Shown piece after piece: positions 15,317-18,067 of a stretch of DNA of 18,067 bases. Location: positions 1-18,067 of the forward strand of contig JACZTQ010000031.1 in the NCBI GenBank assembly GCA_022573605.1, read 5' to 3'. Positions within the stretch are counted from its first letter, which is position 1, and each line of letters starts with the position of its first letter. The notes under the pieces are model-generated. The model did no database searches. It had not been told where the DNA came from and worked only from the letters and a program-made list of their open reading frames with translations. Origin of the DNA: Pseudomonadota bacterium. GTDB lineage: Bacteria; Pseudomonadota; Alphaproteobacteria; Rhodobacterales; Rhodobacteraceae. A program made the position numbers and the translations under genes.

Positions 15317-15482
15317 GACCAAGCAGGACCGCACCGATTTTGCCCGCAAGCACGCGGGCTGGCTGATCCCGGCCTGCGGGGCGGTGCTGCTGCTGGGCAT
15401 TCTGCGCCAGAACCCGTTCGCGATGGGGGCCGGGGTTCTGGGGTTGATCTGGGTTGCCCGCGCGGTGTGGAAACGGCAATGA
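15315..15482 (+). CDS. 55-residue membrane protein between rdgB and hemW
   Basis: This small open frame runs from ATG 15315 to TGA 15480-15482. It has a charged N-terminus (MTKQDRTDFARKH), then two hydrophobic stretches, GWLIPACGAVLLLGIL and NPFAMGAGVLGLIWVARAVW, and a short basic end (KRQ). It is probably a one- or two-helix membrane protein. AAGGATC precedes the ATG by about five bases. Its stop overlaps the hemW ATG (ATGA), so it is translationally coupled and the packing strongly supports a real gene. I do not recognise a family. Its position within rph-rdgB-hemW is the only hint of role. Confidence 0.72.
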   Translation: MTKQDRTDFARKHAGWLIPACGAVLLLGILRQNPFAMGAGVLGLIWVARAVWKRQ

Positions 15483-16675
15483 GCCAGGCCGACTGGCAGC
15501 CCGACTGGCAGCCCGACTGGCAATCGGCGGGCTTCGGGCTCTATATCCACTGGCCCTTCTGCCTGGCGAAATGCCCCTATTGCGACTTCAACTCGCATGT
15601 CTCGCGGGTGGTCGATCACGGCGCCTGGCGCCGGGCGCTGCTGGCCGAGATGCGCCACATGCGGGCGCTGACCGGGCCGCGCGCGCTGGATACGGTGTTC
15701 TTCGGCGGCGGCACGCCGAGCCTGATGGAACCGGCCACGGTGGCCGCCCTGATCGAGCAGGCCGAGGTTCTGTGGGGGCTGGCGGAGGGGGCCGAGATCA
15801 CCCTCGAGGCCAATCCGACCAGCGCCGAGGCGGGCAAGTTCGCCGATTACGCCGCCGCCGGGGTCAACCGGCTGTCGCTGGGGGTGCAGGCCTTGGGCGA
15901 CGCCGATCTGAAGGCGCTGGGGCGGTTGCATTCGGTGGCCGAGGCGGCGGTGGCGTTCGACCTTGCCCGCGAAGCCTATCCGCGGGTCAGCTTCGACCTG
16001 ATCTATGCCCGCATGGGCCAGACGGTGGCCGCCTGGGAGGCCGAACTGGCCCAGGCGCTGGGTATGGCGGTGGATCATTTCTCGCTCTACCAGCTCACCA
16101 TCGAGCCGGGGACGCGGTTCGGCGAGCTCTACGACCTCGGCCGCCTGAAGGTGCCCGAGGACGAGGTTGCCGCCGAGATGTATGAACTGACCCAGGCGAT
16201 GACGGCGGCGGCCGGGCTGCCCGGCTACGAGGTCTCGAACCATGCCCGGCCGGGGGCCGCGAGCCGGCACAATCTGGTCTACTGGCGCTATGGCGATTAT
16301 GCCGGCATCGGTCCGGGGGCGCATGGGCGGTTGACGCTGCCTGATGGGGAGCGAGTGGCGACGGTGACCGCGAGGGCGCCGGGGGACTGGTTGGCGGCGG
16401 TGGCGGGGCAGGGTCACGCGGTGGTCGAGCAAACGACCGTCAAACGGCCGGATCAGGCCACCGAATACCTGCTGATGGCGCTGCGCCTGGCCGAGGGCGC
16501 CGATCTGGCGCGCTACGAGCGGCTGGCGGGGGCGCCAATCGACGCGGCGCGGATTGCCGGGCTGGCCGGGGACGGGCTGGTGCGCCAGAGTTACGGTCAG
16601 CGCGGCGACCGGCTGGCGGCGACGGCGCGGGGCCGGATCGTGCTGAACCGGGTTCTGGCCGAGTTGCTGGCGTGA
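15479..16675 (+). CDS. hemW: Radical SAM haem chaperone HemW (HemN-like)
   Basis: HemW binds haem and an iron-sulfur cluster and delivers haem to membrane acceptors. It lacks the coproporphyrinogen oxidase activity of true HemN. The 398-residue product has the cluster motif Cys28-x3-Cys32-x2-Cys35 (CLAKCPYCDF), YIHWPFC, GGGTPSLM (76-83) for SAM binding, ITLEANPTSAE, GVNRLSLGVQA and SFDLIYARMGQT. It also has EVSNHARPGAASRHNLVYW and GIGPGAHG, then the HemN C-terminal region. The ATG at 15479 overlaps the small membrane-protein gene (ATGA). An in-frame ATG four codons earlier is less well placed. The N-terminus carries three DWQP-type repeats. HemW is recognised by the position of the first Cys and the rdgB neighbourhood. 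Confidence 0.94.
   Translation: MSQADWQPDWQPDWQSAGFGLYIHWPFCLAKCPYCDFNSHVSRVVDHGAWRRALLAEMRHMRALTGPRALDTVFFGGGTPSLMEPATVAALIEQAEVLWGLAEGAEITLEANPTSAEAGKFADYAAAGVNRLSLGVQALGDADLKALGRLHSVAEAAVAFDLAREAYPRVSFDLIYARMGQTVAAWEAELAQALGMAVDHFSLYQLTIEPGTRFGELYDLGRLKVPEDEVAAEMYELTQAMTAAAGLPGYEVSNHARPGAASRHNLVYWRYGDYAGIGPGAHGRLTLPDGERVATVTARAPGDWLAAVAGQGHAVVEQTTVKRPDQATEYLLMALRLAEGADLARYERLAGAPIDAARIAGLAGDGLVRQSYGQRGDRLAATARGRIVLNRVLAELLA
15491..15526 (+). repeat. Three 12-bp tandem units at the 5' end of hemW
   Basis: GACTGGCAGCCC occurs at 15491-15502 and 15503-15514, followed by GACTGGCAATCG at 15515-15526. They encode DWQP-DWQP-DWQS at residues 5-16, before the radical SAM core. Confidence 0.9.
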
Positions 16676-16680
16676 CCAGG

Positions 16681-16747
16681 GGCGGACAATCATGTCCGCC
16701 CTACCGGGCGCAGCACTGGTGTCGGTAGGGCGGAATGATTGTCCGCC
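16681..16747. repeat. Palindromic repeat (family D) after hemW
   Basis: Arms 16681-16705 and 16724-16747 are inverted repeats that differ by one inserted base, with an 18-base loop. The GGTAGGGCGGA...TGTCCGCC type is a common dispersed intergenic palindrome in GC-rich bacteria. It begins five bases after the hemW stop and could terminate or stabilise that transcript. Confidence 0.8.
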
Positions 16748-16767
16748 GTGGTCACGGAGGCTGAAGC

Positions 16768-17133
16768 GTGCGGCGCATGCTCTGGAACATCGCCGGGCTG
16801 ACGTTCTTCGCTATCGGCGTGGTCGGGGCTTTTCTGCCGTTCCTGCCGACGGTCGTGTTCATGCTGCTGGCAGCCTTCTGCTTTGCTCGCGGGTCGGAGC
16901 GGCTGCACGGCTGGCTGATGAACCACCCCCGGTTCGGCCCGCCGATCCAGGACTGGCAGCGTCATGGCGCGATCCGGCGGCCCGCCAAGCGCATGGCGAT
17001 GGTGGCGATCGGGCTGAGCTTCGCCCTGTCGGTGGCGCTGGGCTTTGGGGTCTGGGTGCTGGGCGTTCAAGCCCTGGCGCTGGGCGCGGTGAGCGTGTTC
17101 ATCCTGACCCGGCCGGAAGGGCCTCGCAGCTAA
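16768..17133 (+). CDS. YbaN/DUF454 family inner-membrane protein
   Basis: The 121-residue protein matches DUF454. It has a first hydrophobic region NIAGLTFFAIGVVGAFLPFLPTVVFMLLAAFCFARGS, in which GVxGAFLPxLPTxxFMLLAAxCFARGS is the family signature. The amphipathic stretch LHGWLMNHPRFGPPIQDWQRHGAIRRPAKRMAM comes next, then two more helices (VAIGLSFALSVALGFGVWVLGVQALALGAVSVFILT). GTG 16768 is chosen because GGAGG (16756-16760) lies seven bases upstream. The next in-frame ATG at 16777 would be too far from it. Function unknown. Confidence 0.88.
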   Translation: MRRMLWNIAGLTFFAIGVVGAFLPFLPTVVFMLLAAFCFARGSERLHGWLMNHPRFGPPIQDWQRHGAIRRPAKRMAMVAIGLSFALSVALGFGVWVLGVQALALGAVSVFILTRPEGPRS

Positions 17134-17164
17134 AGCGTGTAGGGGTGGATCCGCTTCACGTTTT

Positions 17165-17215
17165 CCTAACCATAATTCGCGTTTGAATCAGTTTCTGTTT
17201 TATTTCAACACCTTA
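17165..17215. other. AT-rich segment in the ybaN-mutS convergent gap
   Basis: Within the 137-base gap between the ybaN-like stop and the mutS stop, this stretch is strikingly AT-rich (for example TTTGAATCAGTTTCTGTTTT) compared with about 70% GC around it. No reading frame or tRNA-like fold was seen. It may be a small RNA, a transposed remnant or a terminator region. Confidence 0.4.
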
Positions 17216-17220
17216 GGTAT

Positions 17221-17237
17221 GTGTGCACTGTGCACAC
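17221..17237. terminator. GTGTGCA-CTG-TGCACAC palindrome between convergent genes
   Basis: A perfect 7-bp inverted repeat with a three-base loop lies 34 bases beyond the mutS stop and 88 beyond the ybaN-like stop. It may serve as a bidirectional terminator, although no T-run follows, or as a protein-binding site. Confidence 0.4.
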
Positions 17238-17270
17238 CCCCCACCGCTGATCACGCACCCGGCAAAACGC

Positions 17271-18067
17271 TCACGGCGAGGGTTTTTCCGGCAACAGCCC
17301 GCGCAACTCATACAGCAGGTCCAGCGCCTCGCGCGGGGTCAGGTGGTCGGGGATGATCTCGCCGAGCCGCGCCTCGACCTCCGATTTGCGCGCCGGCGGG
17401 GGCGCTTGCGCAACCCGGGCCTTGAACAGCGGCAGGGCGTCGGCGAGACCGGCGGCCGCACCTCCCTCGCGCTCGCTGGCCTCGAGCTTCTCCAGCACCT
17501 CGCGGGCCCGCGCGATGACGCTCGCCGGCAGGCCCGCCAGCCGCGCCACCTGGACCCCGTAGGAGCCCTCGGCGGCGCCCGGGCGGACCTCGTGCAGGAA
17601 GATCACCTCGCCCTCCCATTCGCGCACCGCGACGGTGGCGGCGTGAAGCCGGTCGAGCTTCTCGGCCAGGGCCGTCAGTTCGTGGTAGTGGGTGGCGAAC
17701 AGGCCCCGGCAGCGGTTGACGTCGTGCAGGTGCTCGAGCGTCGCCCAGGCGATCGCGAGGCCGTCCCAGGTCGCGGTGCCCCGGCCGATCTCGTCGAGGA
17801 TCACCAGCGCCCCCGGCCCGGCCTGGTTCAGGATGGCGGCGGTCTCGACCATCTCGACCATGAAGGTCGAGCGGCCCCGGGCCAGGTCGTCGGCCGCCCC
17901 GACCCGGCTGAAAAGCTGATCGACGACGCCGATCCGGGCGGCCCCGGCGGGCACGTAGCTGCCCGACTGGGCGAGGATGGCGATCAGCGCGTTCTGGCGC
18001 AGGAAGGTCGATTTGCCGGCCATGTTGGGGCCGGTCAGCAGCCAGACCGGGGCCGGGCCGTCTTCTC
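17271..18067 (-). CDS. mutS: DNA mismatch repair protein MutS, C-terminal part
   Basis: The last 264 codons of MutS are visible; the remainder continues past the window edge. The ATPase domain shows the Walker A motif GPNMAGKST, then [18 protein letters not shown], Walker [23 protein letters not shown] and [11 protein letters not shown] helix-turn-helix dimer-contact region follows ([29 protein letters not shown]). The C-terminal tail (about 80 residues after AREVLEKLE) includes [20 protein letters not shown] and ends LLPEKPSP. MutS uses ATP to clamp mismatched DNA and recruit MutL. TGA at 17271-17273. Confidence 0.98.
   Translation of the reverse strand, partial: EDGPAPVWLLTGPNMAGKSTFLRQNALIAILAQSGSYVPAGAARIGVVDQLFSRVGAADDLARGRSTFMVEMVETAAILNQAGPGALVILDEIGRGTATWDGLAIAWATLEHLHDVNRCRGLFATHYHELTALAEKLDRLHAATVAVREWEGEVIFLHEVRPGAAEGSYGVQVARLAGLPASVIARAREVLEKLEASEREGGAAAGLADALPLFKARVAQAPPPARKSEVEARLGEIIPDHLTPREALDLLYELRGLLPEKPSP

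Overview
The window is about 18 kb of GC-rich DNA (roughly 68-70% G+C by eye). It carries core genes of an alphaproteobacterium, probably Rhodospirillales-like. The taxon is inferred from three things: a DUF1489 protein (a family known from alphaproteobacteria), the hrcA / rph-rdgB-hemW arrangement, and a dnaK promoter that fits the alphaproteobacterial heat-shock consensus. Palindromic intergenic repeats typical of large alphaproteobacterial genomes are also present. No rRNA, tRNA, insertion sequence, prophage or CRISPR array was seen.

Layout. Positions 1-1722 (+) hold the end of tsaD, an unusually short gpsA and an EVE-domain gene. Positions 1847-3219 (-) hold dapB followed by a DUF1489 gene. 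Positions 3354-4206 (-) are a visibly AT-richer island: a two-gene toxin-antitoxin candidate, with a Panacea/SocA-type antitoxin first and a small RelE/ParE-like protein second, joined by a TGATG overlap. It sits between dnaJ and dapB. Positions 4257-7632 (-) are dnaK then dnaJ, with a probable RpoH promoter upstream of dnaK. Positions 7633-8281 look empty but hold three things: a decayed second copy of the alkB 5' end, a 30-codon lipoprotein gene on the minus strand with a near-ideal promoter and ribosome binding site, and a stretch I cannot explain. Positions 8282-9481 (+) hold an AlkB-family dioxygenase and a DUF1761 membrane protein. Positions 9482-9744 are palindromic repeats. Positions 9745-10389 (-) hold a PPOX-type flavoprotein, and 10645-11853 (+) a GT87-type membrane glycosyltransferase. 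Positions 11900-13785 (-) are hrcA-grpE. Positions 13963-16675 (+) are a tightly packed rph, rdgB, 55-codon membrane protein gene and hemW. Position 16768 onward holds a YbaN/DUF454 gene (+) and the 3' part of mutS (-).

How it fits together. DnaK, DnaJ, GrpE and HrcA make this a heat-shock chaperone neighbourhood, although dnaKJ and hrcA-grpE are about 4 kb apart and separated by accessory genes. The rph-rdgB-x-hemW block combines RNA 3'-end processing, nucleotide-pool cleaning and haem delivery. The least ordinary parts are the Panacea toxin-antitoxin candidate, the hidden mini-lipoprotein, the alkB remnant, a 20-bp exact repeat related to a 12-bp core found three times (GATCCTTGGTAT), and a recurring tendency to 12-bp tandem repeats (grpE, hemW and the dnaK-dnaJ spacer).
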